Source of the DNA: Thermococcus sp.
GTDB lineage: Archaea; Methanobacteriota_B; Thermococci; Thermococcales; Thermococcaceae
Assembly: GCF_027012695.1 (NCBI RefSeq)
Contig: NZ_JALUYR010000050.1
Span: 16,042-80,041 of the forward strand
Direction: 5' to 3'
DNA length: 64,000 nt
The notes under the pieces: model-generated
What the model saw: the letters and a program-made list of their open reading frames with translations, nothing else
Databases searched by the model: none
Told to the model about the DNA's origin: nothing
Made by a program: the position numbers and the translations under genes
Shown: positions 26,210 through 33,572 of the stretch, piece by piece
How positions within the stretch are numbered: the first letter of the stretch is position 1
Layout: each line of letters begins with the position of its first letter

Positions 26210-26265
26210 GCCGATGATGAGTGTCATCCCTCCTGAGAGATGATGACATTATCCCCACCTGAGGT
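26210..26265 (+). ncRNA. C/D-box small guide RNA in the leader of the 26272 gene
   Basis: All four boxes match perfectly: C ATGATGA (26214-26220), D' CTGA (26233-26236), C' ATGATGA (26240-26246), D CTGA (26259-26262). Both guides are 12 nt (26221-26232 and 26247-26258) and the D'-C' spacer is 3 nt. An additional ATGATGA at 26200-26206, 14 nt upstream of the C box, could be an alternative C box. The D box continues as CTGAGGTGG, so its last bases overlap the Shine-Dalgarno of the next gene. Function: guide for 2'-O-methylation; targets not determined. Confidence 0.9.
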
Positions 26266-26271
26266 GGTTCA

Positions 26272-26736
26272 ATGCTCGGATTCTTCAAGCGAAGGAAAAA
26301 GGAAACCCATGGGCCGCTTGTCTACCTGAGCGAGCCCACCATACTCTACCACACGCGCACCGAGAAGGCGATCCTCGAGCTCCTCGAGGAGAAGCTTGGC
26401 TCTAACAATTTCGTTGTCCCCTCTGACTACGGCCTCAAAACAACCGACCACCTTATCCCGGAAGCGGATATATTCGTCGCGGTGGCCGTCATCGGCAGGT
26501 TCACATCCCTCGTCGCTCATGAGACAAGGATAGCCCTGGAGCACGGGAAGAAGGTATACACCCTCGACGTGGCGAGGAAGGGAGACGAGATACTCTACCT
26601 CTTCGAGGAGGGTATTCCAGAGCACATCGAGTGGCTCACCCCCGAGGAGACCCAGAAGCTTTACGCCGCTTTTCGGGGGGAAGACTTCTCAGGTTTCATG
26701 AAGTTCTTTTTCGGGGACAGGAACAGGCAGTGGTGA
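26272..26736 (+). CDS. Conserved protein with a nucleotide-binding-like Rossmann core, unknown function
   Basis: A 154-residue soluble protein. A basic N-terminus (FFKRRKKE) is followed by VYLSEPT and EADIFVAVAVIGRFTSLVAHETRIALEHGKKVYTLDV in the register of nucleoside-deoxyribosyltransferase/TIR-like Rossmann folds, but I cannot assign a catalytic residue. Translation starts at ATG 26272 with GAGGTGG that overlaps the D box of the upstream C/D sRNA. Its mRNA therefore carries, or is processed to release, the sRNA. Confidence 0.65.
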   Translation: MLGFFKRRKKETHGPLVYLSEPTILYHTRTEKAILELLEEKLGSNNFVVPSDYGLKTTDHLIPEADIFVAVAVIGRFTSLVAHETRIALEHGKKVYTLDVARKGDEILYLFEEGIPEHIEWLTPEETQKLYAAFRGEDFSGFMKFFFGDRNRQW

Positions 26737-26741
26737 CGGAA

Positions 26742-26751
26742 GTCTTATAGC
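26742..26751 (+). promoter_or_regulatory. TATA box of the phosphopantothenate synthetase gene
   Basis: GTCTTATAGC, 30-39 nt before ATG 26781 and preceded by GACGGAA as BRE. Confidence 0.45.
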
Positions 26752-26780
26752 TCTCCGCGGCAACATCCCCCGGTGGTTCC

Positions 26781-27569
26781 ATGGTCGAGATCCCCAAGAG
26801 TCATCCACGCTACTGGAGCCTGTACTACCGGGAGAAGATAATCGAGGGCATGGAGAAGGGGATAACAGCGAAGGCCGGTCTTATAGCGCACGGTCGCGGC
26901 GAGGCCTTCGACTACATAATCGGCGAGAGGACGATAGAGCCGGCAGAGAGGGCGATGAAGGCGGCGGTGGCAAAGCTCCTCCTGGCGGAACACCCGGTTA
27001 TATCCGTTAACGGGAACGTTGCGGCGCTCGTTCCAAAGGAAACGATAGAGCTGGCCAAAACGCTCAACGCCAAGCTCGAGATAAACCTCTTCTATCGCAC
27101 CGAGGAGCGCGTTAGAGCCATAGCGGAGGAGCTCAGGAAGTACGACCCCGAAATAGAACTCCTCGGAATAAACCCAACGAAGAGAATCCCAGGTTTAGAG
27201 CACGAGCGCGGCAAGGTGGACGAGAAGGGGATATGGAGGGCCGACGTAGTCGTCGTTCCGCTCGAGGACGGCGATAGAACCGAGGCTTTAGTTGGAATGG
27301 GAAAGTTCGTGATAACAATAGACCTAAATCCGCTCTCCCGCTCGGCGAGGATGGCCGACATAACGATAGTTGACAACATAGTGAGGGCATACCCCAGGAT
27401 GACGGAGCTCGCGAGGAAGATGAAGGACTACAGCCGGGAGGAGCTGCTGAAAATACTCGAGGAGTACGACAACGGGAAGACGCTGAGCGACGTTTTAGTC
27501 CACATGAGGGACAGGTTAACTCAGCTTGCCGAGGAAGGAATCTGGAGGAAAAAGGAGCTCGAAAGCTAA
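26781..27569 (+). CDS. 4-phosphopantoate--beta-alanine ligase (archaeal phosphopantothenate synthetase)
   Basis: A 262-residue enzyme that condenses 4-phosphopantoate with beta-alanine using ATP in the archaeal coenzyme A pathway. It starts with the typical [21 protein letters not shown] and has [39 protein letters not shown] and [13 protein letters not shown]. The pantoate kinase partner is not in this window. In T. kodakarensis the gene (TK1686, from memory) is close to Tk-SP and bpsA, as here. The 3' end overlaps the convergent XRE regulator by 4 nt. Confidence 0.92.
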   Translation: MVEIPKSHPRYWSLYYREKIIEGMEKGITAKAGLIAHGRGEAFDYIIGERTIEPAERAMKAAVAKLLLAEHPVISVNGNVAALVPKETIELAKTLNAKLEINLFYRTEERVRAIAEELRKYDPEIELLGINPTKRIPGLEHERGKVDEKGIWRADVVVVPLEDGDRTEALVGMGKFVITIDLNPLSRSARMADITIVDNIVRAYPRMTELARKMKDYSREELLKILEEYDNGKTLSDVLVHMRDRLTQLAEEGIWRKKELES

Positions 27570-28297
27570 AACTCCCTCTCCGTTTTTTCCACCAGTCTTC
27601 TGAGACCCGATATCAGCTCGGCCTCACTGGGGGCGTGGGACACAACAAGCGGAACCCTCTCGCGTTCCGCGAGCTTTACTGCGAGTTCGTCGAGGTTCTT
27701 GACGCCGTGGAGCACTACAACTGCAGGTTTGAGACCCTGGACGCGCACCGCTATCATCGGACTCCTGCCGGTGGTCACCTTGGTGAAGATGAGAGCCCTC
27801 TCAGTAGTCCAGCCGTAGAGTTTTAAAAACTCCTCGCTGCTCATTTCGAGAATCGCCCTTATGCTATCAACCACGGTGTAGCCGTAGATCTTTCTGTCAA
27901 GGAGGTGGGCGTTGGCGACTATCTCGCCCTTAACCGCATCAACGAGGTCCTTTATCGTGACCGGAAGAGCGAACTCCCTGATGTCGAGAATGGCACTTGT
28001 GGGAAGCTCGCTGCTGAGGGTCTTGCTGAAGGCCCTTATGACGTTGCCACCGCGCTTCTCGTCTATGCTGATGAGGGCTTCAACGAACTTCCTTATCGTA
28101 GAAGCACCGGGGCTCTTTCTCCTCCCGCCCTCGTAGTCGCTTATCACGGAGGAAGAAACTCCAAGGTGGTCGGCAAGCTCCGTCTGACTGATGCCGAATA
28201 TCTCACGCCACTTGCGCATGGTCTTGCCCGGATCGGAGGAGAGGGTTATTTCTCCCGCGATCCTCTTTGCGAGAGCCTCTTTCTCCTTTTCAAGCAT
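27566..28297 (-). CDS. XRE-type helix-turn-helix transcriptional regulator
   Basis: A 243-residue protein. The N-terminal Cro/CI HTH is at about 26-65 ([20 protein letters not shown], then [13 protein letters not shown]). The C-terminal 170 residues form a mixed alpha-beta domain of unknown ligand with [14 protein letters not shown] and [23 protein letters not shown]. It matches an archaeal regulator group (COG1709 as I recall). No Shine-Dalgarno precedes ATG 28297 and a TATA-like box lies about 25 nt upstream, so a leaderless mRNA is likely. Confidence 0.82.
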   Translation of the reverse strand: MLEKEKEALAKRIAGEITLSSDPGKTMRKWREIFGISQTELADHLGVSSSVISDYEGGRRKSPGASTIRKFVEALISIDEKRGGNVIRAFSKTLSSELPTSAILDIREFALPVTIKDLVDAVKGEIVANAHLLDRKIYGYTVVDSIRAILEMSSEEFLKLYGWTTERALIFTKVTTGRSPMIAVRVQGLKPAVVVLHGVKNLDELAVKLAERERVPLVVSHAPSEAELISGLRRLVEKTEREF

Positions 28298-28311
28298 GGA
28301 TAGGGGTATTC

Positions 28312-28367
28312 GTCAATCGTTATAAGCTTTTCGGCAATTGCCTAATGTATTGACCTCAAGCTTAAAA
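28312..28367. promoter_or_regulatory. Divergent promoter region with palindrome between XRE regulator and dph5
   Basis: Within the 101-bp spacer are a perfect 10-bp palindrome GGCAATTGCC (28333-28342), an outer inverted pair GTCAAT (28312-28317) / ATTGAC (28349-28354), a minus-strand TATA-like GCTTATAACG (28318-28327) for the regulator and a plus-strand AAGCTTAAAA (28358-28367) for dph5. The palindrome between two divergent TATA boxes is a reasonable autoregulatory operator for the XRE protein, which is inference. Confidence 0.5.
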
Positions 28368-28398
28368 ACGCCACCGCCTACACCCCCCGGTGGGGAAG

Positions 28399-29193
28399 AT
28401 GGCGATATACTTCATAGGACTGGGACTTTACGATGAGAAGGACATAACGCTAAAGGGTCTTGAGACGGCCAGGAAATGCGACGTGGTCTTTGCCGAGTTC
28501 TACACCTCCCTGCTGGCGGGAACGACAATAGGCAGAATCGAGGAGCTTATAGGCAAGCCGATACGGAGGCTGAACAGGGAGGAGGTGGAACTCAACTTCG
28601 AGAAGATCGTCCTGAGCGAGGCAAAAGACAGGGACGTGGCTTTCCTCACCGCTGGAGATCCCATGGTCGCGACGACGCACTCCGATCTCAGGATACGGGC
28701 CAAAAAGGCCGGAATCGAGAGCTACGTCATTCACGCGCCCAGCATATACTCCGCCATAGCGATAACTGGGCTTCACATCTACAAGTTCGGCAAGAGCGCG
28801 ACCGTTGCTTACCCCGAGAGGAACTGGTTCCCCACGAGCCACTACGACGTGATAGGGGAGAACAGGGAGAGGGGCCTTCATACGATGCTCTTCCTCGACA
28901 TAAAGGCCGACCAGAACCGCTACATGACGGCCAACGAGGCGATGGAGATACTCCTTCAGGTCGAGGAGATGAGGGGGCAGAATGTTTTTACCCCGGACAC
29001 GCTCGTTGTTGTCCTCGCGAGGGCCGGCTCTCTGAACCCGACGCTCAGGGCGGGCTACGTCAGGGACATGATAAACGAGGACTTCGGGAAACAGCCGCAT
29101 GTCATGGTGGTTCCGGGGAGGCTGCACATAGTCGAGGCGGAGTATCTGGTGGAGTTCGCCGGTGCGCCCAGGGAGATACTGGAGGAAACCTAG
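28399..29193 (+). CDS. dphB: Diphthine synthase (Dph5)
   Basis: A 264-residue SAM-dependent methyltransferase of the tetrapyrrole-methylase fold that methylates the modified histidine of elongation factor 2 during diphthamide synthesis. It starts AIYFIGLGLYDEKDITLKG and has AFLTAGDPMVATTH, HAPSIYSAIAITGLHIYKFG and FLDIKADQ, all very close to Pyrococcus Dph5. ATG 28399 follows GGTGGGG; GTG 28390 lies within that site. dph6 of the same pathway is at 40868. Note that two genes here carry diphthamide steps but they are 12 kb apart. Confidence 0.95.
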   Translation: MAIYFIGLGLYDEKDITLKGLETARKCDVVFAEFYTSLLAGTTIGRIEELIGKPIRRLNREEVELNFEKIVLSEAKDRDVAFLTAGDPMVATTHSDLRIRAKKAGIESYVIHAPSIYSAIAITGLHIYKFGKSATVAYPERNWFPTSHYDVIGENRERGLHTMLFLDIKADQNRYMTANEAMEILLQVEEMRGQNVFTPDTLVVVLARAGSLNPTLRAGYVRDMINEDFGKQPHVMVVPGRLHIVEAEYLVEFAGAPREILEET

Positions 29194-29203
29194 CGGGCGA
29201 AAG

Positions 29204-29213
29204 CTTTATATTT
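29204..29213 (+). promoter_or_regulatory. TATA box of tRNA-Val
   Basis: CTTTATATTT preceded by GGGCGAAAG, 27-36 nt before the mature 5' end of the tRNA. Confidence 0.6.
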
Positions 29214-29239
29214 CTCCCTCCTCTCACTATTCCCGGGAC

Positions 29240-29317
29240 GGGCCCGTGGTCTAGCCTGGTTATGACGCCGCCCTCACACGGCGGAGGTCCGGGGTTCGAA
29301 CCCCCGCGGGCCCACCA
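29240..29317 (+). tRNA. tRNA-Val (anticodon CAC)
   Basis: Acceptor GGGCCCG/CGGGCCC, D arm GTCTAGCCTGGTTATGAC, anticodon stem CCGCC/GGCGG with loop CTCACAC (anticodon CAC), T arm CGGGGGTTCGAACCCC-type, discriminator A and encoded CCA (29315-29317). No intron. Confidence 0.97.
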
Positions 29318-29511
29318 ACACAAAAATTTCTCATGCGGGACCGGTAACGAGGCGTGCACCCTTTTTCGTGACATATCGCTGGTGGGGTTTATCCTGTAGA
29401 AGAAGCCATTCGGGCAGTTGCAGCCTGTTCTGACTGGACGCCTTGGGGGGACAAAAAACGTCAATTAATGAGCAAACCTCCTTGGACTTGGGTTTTTCAG
29501 AAGGCAAGCTA

Positions 29512-29589
29512 TGGTGGGGCCGCCGGGATTTGAACCCGGGTCACGGGCTCCCAAAGCCCGCAGGATGGGCCAAGCTACCCTACGGCCCC
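29512..29589 (-). tRNA. tRNA-Pro (anticodon TGG)
   Basis: On the minus strand: acceptor GGGGCCG/CGGCCCC, D arm GGGTAGCTTGGCCCATCCT, anticodon stem CGGGC/GCCCG with loop TTTGGGA (anticodon TGG), T arm CCCGGGTTCAAATCCCGG, discriminator A and encoded CCA (29512-29514). A TATA-like GCTTAATAAG on the minus strand at 29614-29623 is the likely promoter. Confidence 0.97.
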
Positions 29590-29638
29590 CCGGCGGTAGT
29601 GATGGGGGTCCCTTATTAAGCTTTTCGCCGGAGGGGTC

Positions 29639-29965
29639 TCAGGGCCCTCCCCTGAGTTCCGTCCTCACGTCCTCGTCCATAAGGATGAAGAGGGCCAGGG
29701 CCGAGAGGAGGGTCAGCGTTACCGCGGGCAGGGTCAGACCGATCATAACCCAGAGCAGGCCGAAGAGCATGTCAAGGAGTGCCAGGTATGGGGACAGCGC
29801 TATGACCGTCTCGTGCCCCTTATGGATCCCGATGGAGGTAATAGCATGAACGGTTCCTATCAGTCCGTAGCCCACTGCGTCCGAAAGGTCGCCGGTTAGT
29901 CCGATGCCGTAAAAAAACGCCGCTAGAAGGGAGAAAAATAAGACGATGGACGTTTTAGGCCGCAT
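29639..29965 (-). CDS. Small membrane protein, unknown function
   Basis: A 108-residue protein with three to four hydrophobic segments. I do not recognise it. ATG 29965 with GGAGG nine nt upstream is preferred over TTG 29971. It overlaps the 3' end of the MFS gene by 11 nt and is the last gene of the aminotransferase-GDT1-MFS operon. Confidence 0.6.
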   Translation of the reverse strand: MRPKTSIVLFFSLLAAFFYGIGLTGDLSDAVGYGLIGTVHAITSIGIHKGHETVIALSPYLALLDMLFGLLWVMIGLTLPAVTLTLLSALALFILMDEDVRTELRGGP

Positions 29966-31157
29966 CGCCAAGCTCCTCCACGGGGAGCCTCATCCGGGAC
30001 GAGACAGCCAGGAGGGCTATTCCGAGGAGTGCCATGGAGATGTAGATAATGATCCCGGTTGAGACCCCGTGCACGAGAACGAACATCACGTTGGGGGCTA
30101 TCGCGTTGGCAGAGTTCGAGATCAATCCGAGGGCAAAGCTCGCTTCGGGGTAGACGTCCTTTGGATACGCCGCCGGCGCTGTCGTCCAGAACGCAGGTCC
30201 CGTTCCCTGGACTATGCCCGTTACCGCCAGCCCGAGGAGGGCGATGATGTAGTCGTTGGCCGATATGCCCCTCCACAGGATTAGGAGGCCCAGGAATGTC
30301 AGGGCGTAGGAGAGGGTCATGACGCTGACTATTGCCCTGAAGAGGCCCCGGTTGGTTGTGTTTTTGAGGGAGAGCCTGAAGCCGAGGTAGCCCATCACTA
30401 TTGACCAGATCCCCATGGAGACCTCCAGGGTCGTGACCAGATTTGCAAGCTGGGAGTCGCTGAACCTGACGTTGTGGAGAGTGAACGATCCGAGGGTGAA
30501 GATTATCCACAGGGCAGGGAAGAAGGTGAGCCCGAAGACCCACGTGAAGGGCATCTTCCAGACGTTAACCCCGGAGGATCTCCTTTCCCGGGGTATCTCA
30601 AAGTCCTCGACGAAGAGCCACCAGATCGCGAGGGCCAGGTACATAACCACAGCCGAGAGGAGGAACGCTATCTTGACGGCCTCCCATCCGGAGTAAGTGC
30701 TGGCGCTCCATCTGGCCAGGTTGATGCCGTAGATCCCTCCCCAGAAGATTCCCGAGAGGATTATCCCCTTCGCGAAGGGCCTCTCCGCTAAAAAGAGCCT
30801 TCCTATCTGGTTGCTAAAGACCGCAATGAGAGCAACTATGAAACCCTGGAAGAAGCGGAGCGCGACCACTCCCCACCAGTTTGGCACGAAGGGGATCAGG
30901 AACTGGGGTATCGCGGCAAAGCTTACTATAAGCGCGACGCTCCGCTTGAAGGAGCCCTTGAAGAGGCCGGTTCCGCCGAGAAGGAACGCGACGAAAAGAC
31001 CGACAACGTAGGCAGTTTGCTGGTACCCCATGGCCGCCTCGGTTATGCCGTAGTGTGCTATAACAACGTCCTTGAACTTTTCAAGCATGTGCATCGTTCC
31101 GAAACCCGCCGCGATGACGAGGGTGTTCATCAAAACCGTTAGCCATCTCCTGTCCAT
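29955..31157 (-). CDS. Major facilitator superfamily transporter
   Basis: A 400-residue protein with 12 predicted transmembrane helices. The MFS-type inter-helix motif after helix 2 is weak here (FLLGGTGLFKGSFKRS), but the helix pattern and the central charged loop (about 190-205) support the family. Substrate unknown. Start ATG 31157 follows GGAGGGATG. It is 11 nt downstream of the GDT1-like gene, so co-transcription is likely. Confidence 0.85.
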   Translation of the reverse strand: MDRRWLTVLMNTLVIAAGFGTMHMLEKFKDVVIAHYGITEAAMGYQQTAYVVGLFVAFLLGGTGLFKGSFKRSVALIVSFAAIPQFLIPFVPNWWGVVALRFFQGFIVALIAVFSNQIGRLFLAERPFAKGIILSGIFWGGIYGINLARWSASTYSGWEAVKIAFLLSAVVMYLALAIWWLFVEDFEIPRERRSSGVNVWKMPFTWVFGLTFFPALWIIFTLGSFTLHNVRFSDSQLANLVTTLEVSMGIWSIVMGYLGFRLSLKNTTNRGLFRAIVSVMTLSYALTFLGLLILWRGISANDYIIALLGLAVTGIVQGTGPAFWTTAPAAYPKDVYPEASFALGLISNSANAIAPNVMFVLVHGVSTGIIIYISMALLGIALLAVSSRMRLPVEELGDAA

Positions 31158-31168
31158 CTACATCCCTC

Positions 31169-31432
31169 CTAGAGCTTTCCCAACAGCATCAGAACTCCAA
31201 AGGTTATGAAAAGAATTCCTGCACCCTTGTGGATCAGGTCCAGGGGGACCACGTCCCCGAGCCAATCCCCCAGCAGGGCCCCGAGCAGGTTAACCGCCGC
31301 GAGGCCGAGTATCGCGCCGGTGAAGGCCGTCTTCCAGCCGTACTTCGCGGCAAATGCTATGGTCGCGAGCTGGGTCTTGTCGCCGAGCTCAGCCAAAAAT
31401 ATGGTAACGAAGATGGCGATTACCTCGTTCAT
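31169..31432 (-). CDS. GDT1/TMEM165 family (UPF0016) membrane protein
   Basis: An 87-residue protein with three transmembrane segments and one copy of the family motif ELGDKTQLATIAFAAKYG (about 15-32). Eukaryotic and cyanobacterial relatives are two-copy Mn2+/Ca2+ transporters; a single-copy protein must dimerise to give the full transporter. It follows the aminotransferase by 9 nt. Confidence 0.88.
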   Translation of the reverse strand: MNEVIAIFVTIFLAELGDKTQLATIAFAAKYGWKTAFTGAILGLAAVNLLGALLGDWLGDVVPLDLIHKGAGILFITFGVLMLLGKL

Positions 31433-31441
31433 CCCTCTCCC

Positions 31442-32620
31442 TCAGATCTTTGATAGGGCCGCGTGCATTCTCTCGAGAGCTTCCCTGAGCTGTTCCTTCT
31501 TGGTGGCGTAGCTTATCCGAATCCAGCCCTCTCCTGCCTTCCCAAAGGCCGTTCCAGGAATGACAACCACACCGGCGTTGTCCAGGAGCCACTCTGCGAA
31601 GTCCTCGCTGGTCATTCCCAGCCCGGGATCAATGCGGGCCCAGACGTAGAAGGCGCCCTTCGGTTTAAAGGGAGTTATGTGGGGCATCCGGTTAAGGTAC
31701 TTTAGGACGAGCCTCCGCCTCTCGGCGTAGGTCCTGCGCATCTCCTCAACCGCCTCCCAGCTGCGCTTGTCCCTGAGGGCGGTGATCCCGGCTATCTGGA
31801 TGAAGGAAGTAACGTTTCCGATGACGTAGGCGTGGAGCTTTATCATGTCCCTGATGACCTGGCTCGGGGCGATGGTGAAGCCCAACCTCCAACCGGTCAT
31901 GGCAAAGGTCTTGGAGAAGCTGTTGGCCAGAACCGTGTTGTGTGGGGCGTACTTTATCATCGGGTAGTGCTTGGCCCCCTCGTAGAGGAAGTGCTCGTAG
32001 GGTTCGTCGCTCAGGATGTAGAGGTTGTAATCCTCCGCTATATCAGCTATTGCCTTTACGGTCTTCTTTTTGAGAACCGCACCTGTTGGGTTGTTGGGGT
32101 AGTTTATAACCAGCATCCGGGTCTTTTTGGTTATCGCCTCAACCAGTTCGTCCGGGTCGGGCTGGAACTCGTTCTCTTCTCTGAGAATCACCCTTAGTAT
32201 ACCAGCCTCGGCTATTTTGGCGTCTTCGACGTAACAGACGAAGGCGGGATCGGGAATTATGACGTCGTCGCCCCTCTCCAGGAGGGTCTGAAAGGCGAGG
32301 TAGGTTGCCTCGTAGGCGCCCGCGGTGACCAGGATGTCATCGGGTGAGACGTCCGCTTTGTAGTGGGTTTTATAGTACTCTGCTATTGCCTCTCGAAACT
32401 CTGGAATGCCGGCGTTGGGGGTGTAGTGGGTATAACCCTCGTCTATGGCCCTCTTGGCGGCCTCTTTTATTACCACAGGAGTGTCAAAATCCGGTTCCCC
32501 TATTCCGAGGGATATAACGTTTTCCATGCTTTTGGCCTTCTCAAAAAGCTCCCTGATCTTGGAGCGCTGGATGAGGTTTATTCTGCCGGCAAGAAAGTAC
32601 TTGCGCTTTTTGTACTTCAC
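31442..32620 (-). CDS. Class I/II pyridoxal-phosphate aminotransferase
   Basis: A 392-residue aminotransferase of the archaeal aspartate/alanine-type family. Seen are ISLGIGEPDFDTP, INYPNNPTGAVL, LSDEPYEHFLYEG and the PLP lysine in SFSKTFAMTGWRLGF. Substrate cannot be assigned. The start is GTG 32620, which has GAGGTGAT five nt upstream; a longer frame to 32722 crosses the promoter. TATA at 32659-32668. First gene of a four-gene operon. Confidence 0.9.
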   Translation of the reverse strand: MKYKKRKYFLAGRINLIQRSKIRELFEKAKSMENVISLGIGEPDFDTPVVIKEAAKRAIDEGYTHYTPNAGIPEFREAIAEYYKTHYKADVSPDDILVTAGAYEATYLAFQTLLERGDDVIIPDPAFVCYVEDAKIAEAGILRVILREENEFQPDPDELVEAITKKTRMLVINYPNNPTGAVLKKKTVKAIADIAEDYNLYILSDEPYEHFLYEGAKHYPMIKYAPHNTVLANSFSKTFAMTGWRLGFTIAPSQVIRDMIKLHAYVIGNVTSFIQIAGITALRDKRSWEAVEEMRRTYAERRRLVLKYLNRMPHITPFKPKGAFYVWARIDPGLGMTSEDFAEWLLDNAGVVVIPGTAFGKAGEGWIRISYATKKEQLREALERMHAALSKI

Positions 32621-32658
32621 GGGATCATCACCTCGGCAATTCGGGAAATGGTGGGGGC

Positions 32659-32668
32659 TATATAAATC
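32659..32668 (-). promoter_or_regulatory. TATA box of the aminotransferase operon
   Basis: GATTTATATA on the minus strand, about 40 nt upstream of the GTG start; predicts a transcript start near 32634. Confidence 0.6.
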
Positions 32669-32705
32669 TATCCGCCGGTGGGGACTTTGGGACGGGGGAA
32701 CCGTT

Positions 32706-33113
32706 CTATAAAGCTTCGACAAGGGCCGCCCTTTCGAAAAAAGTTTTCAGTTTTTCCCGCTCACATTCGATGAGGGGGAGCTCCTCCAGTTTCAGCTCCT
32801 CAATGATCTCCCTGGCCCTCTCACCGGGGCCGAATACCACCAGGTAGTTCTCACCGTTTTTAATCCCCCGCTCCGCTATGGCTTCCCTTATCTGGAGTTT
32901 TCCGGAAAGTCTGAGCAGCAGTTCCCCACCTGGCGTCCGTGCACGGGAGGTTCCCCTTTCAAGGGAACGCAGGGCAAGGAGACCTGCAAAGGCCACCTCC
33001 TCCAGGCATTCGCCCCTGACTATCTGAAGGTCCCTTCCTATGTGGGGAATTATCTCACCGGCGTTCCTGACCAGAACCCTGGCAACGTGGAGGTTGGGCG
33101 TTATTGCTTTCAT
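32706..33113 (-). CDS. cgi121: KEOPS complex subunit Cgi121
   Basis: A 135-residue protein with the Cgi121 pattern: an N-terminal beta segment, a helix with AFAGLLALRSLERGTSRART, LLLRLSGKLQIREAIAERGI and NYLVVFGPGERARE. Cgi121 binds the 3' end of tRNA and recruits it to KEOPS for t6A37 modification. The partner enzyme Sua5, which supplies threonylcarbamoyl-AMP, is encoded at 60102. ATG 33113 follows GGGGGTGG. Confidence 0.85.
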   Translation of the reverse strand: MKAITPNLHVARVLVRNAGEIIPHIGRDLQIVRGECLEEVAFAGLLALRSLERGTSRARTPGGELLLRLSGKLQIREAIAERGIKNGENYLVVFGPGERAREIIEELKLEELPLIECEREKLKTFFERAALVEAL

Positions 33114-33262
33114 TCAGCCACCCCCGAACGTCTGGAATCCCGGGCGTTAAAACCCTTTCTGTGCTCTTCTTCCCGGGGGATTTAAAAATCTTCATAAATA
33201 GCCACGTACTTAAAAAATCTTTTAAAAAACATATTTTGTGCATATTATCAAGCAGGCGCAAA

Positions 33263-33272
33263 GTATTTAACT
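33263..33272 (+). promoter_or_regulatory. TATA box of the RHH-FtsZ block
   Basis: GTATTTAACT lies 47-56 nt before the RHH start in a very AT-rich 205-bp divergent spacer (33114-33318). The AT-rich stretch TTAAAAAATCTTTTAA near 33210-33225 upstream of the box is a possible operator. Confidence 0.5.
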
Positions 33273-33318
33273 AATTAAAGACCTACCTATTCCAGCGGTT
33301 TGCTGAACCGGGTGGTGC

Positions 33319-33513
33319 ATGGTGGCCAGAATGCGTATCATCAGTGTTCAGCTCCCCCAGGGGCTCATAAACGCAATGGACCAACTGGTTAAGAGGGGTG
33401 TCTACCCCAACCGGAGCGAGATCATCAGGGCGGCGATACGCGAGCTCCTGAAGAGGGAACTTTACGAGCTTGAAACTGAAGAGCGTTCAACACCCGATTA
33501 CATCCTGAAATAA
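33319..33513 (+). CDS. Ribbon-helix-helix regulator upstream of ftsZ (CdrS-like)
   Basis: A 64-residue CopG/RHH DNA-binding protein: beta strand RIISVQLPQGLINAMDQLV, then GVYPNRSEIIRAAIRELLKREL. A downstream ATG at 33331 has a better placed GGTGG and would give 60 residues. It lies 59 nt before ftsZ and is probably co-transcribed. In haloarchaea the RHH regulator CdrS sits directly upstream of ftsZ2 and controls cell division. The same arrangement here suggests the same role; this is inference. Confidence 0.85.
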   Translation: MVARMRIISVQLPQGLINAMDQLVKRGVYPNRSEIIRAAIRELLKRELYELETEERSTPDYILK

Positions 33514-33572
33514 GCCGCTGGAACCAGGTGTAAAATAACCCTTTGATTAAGCTTGATTGGGGGTTGGGGCAT

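Noticed and set aside
29102..29464. Minus-strand open frame across tRNA-Val
   Set aside because: It reads the tRNA antisense (GGSNPGPPPCEGG-type peptide), a well-known false-positive pattern; it also overlaps dph5.
29318..29511. 194-bp spacer between tRNA-Val and tRNA-Pro examined for a further RNA
   Set aside because: No C/D boxes, no cloverleaf and no credible frame; nothing supportable was found.
29511..29849. Plus-strand open frame starting PPGFEPGSRAPKARR
   Set aside because: It translates tRNA-Pro antisense and then runs opposite the small membrane protein at 29639; not a gene.
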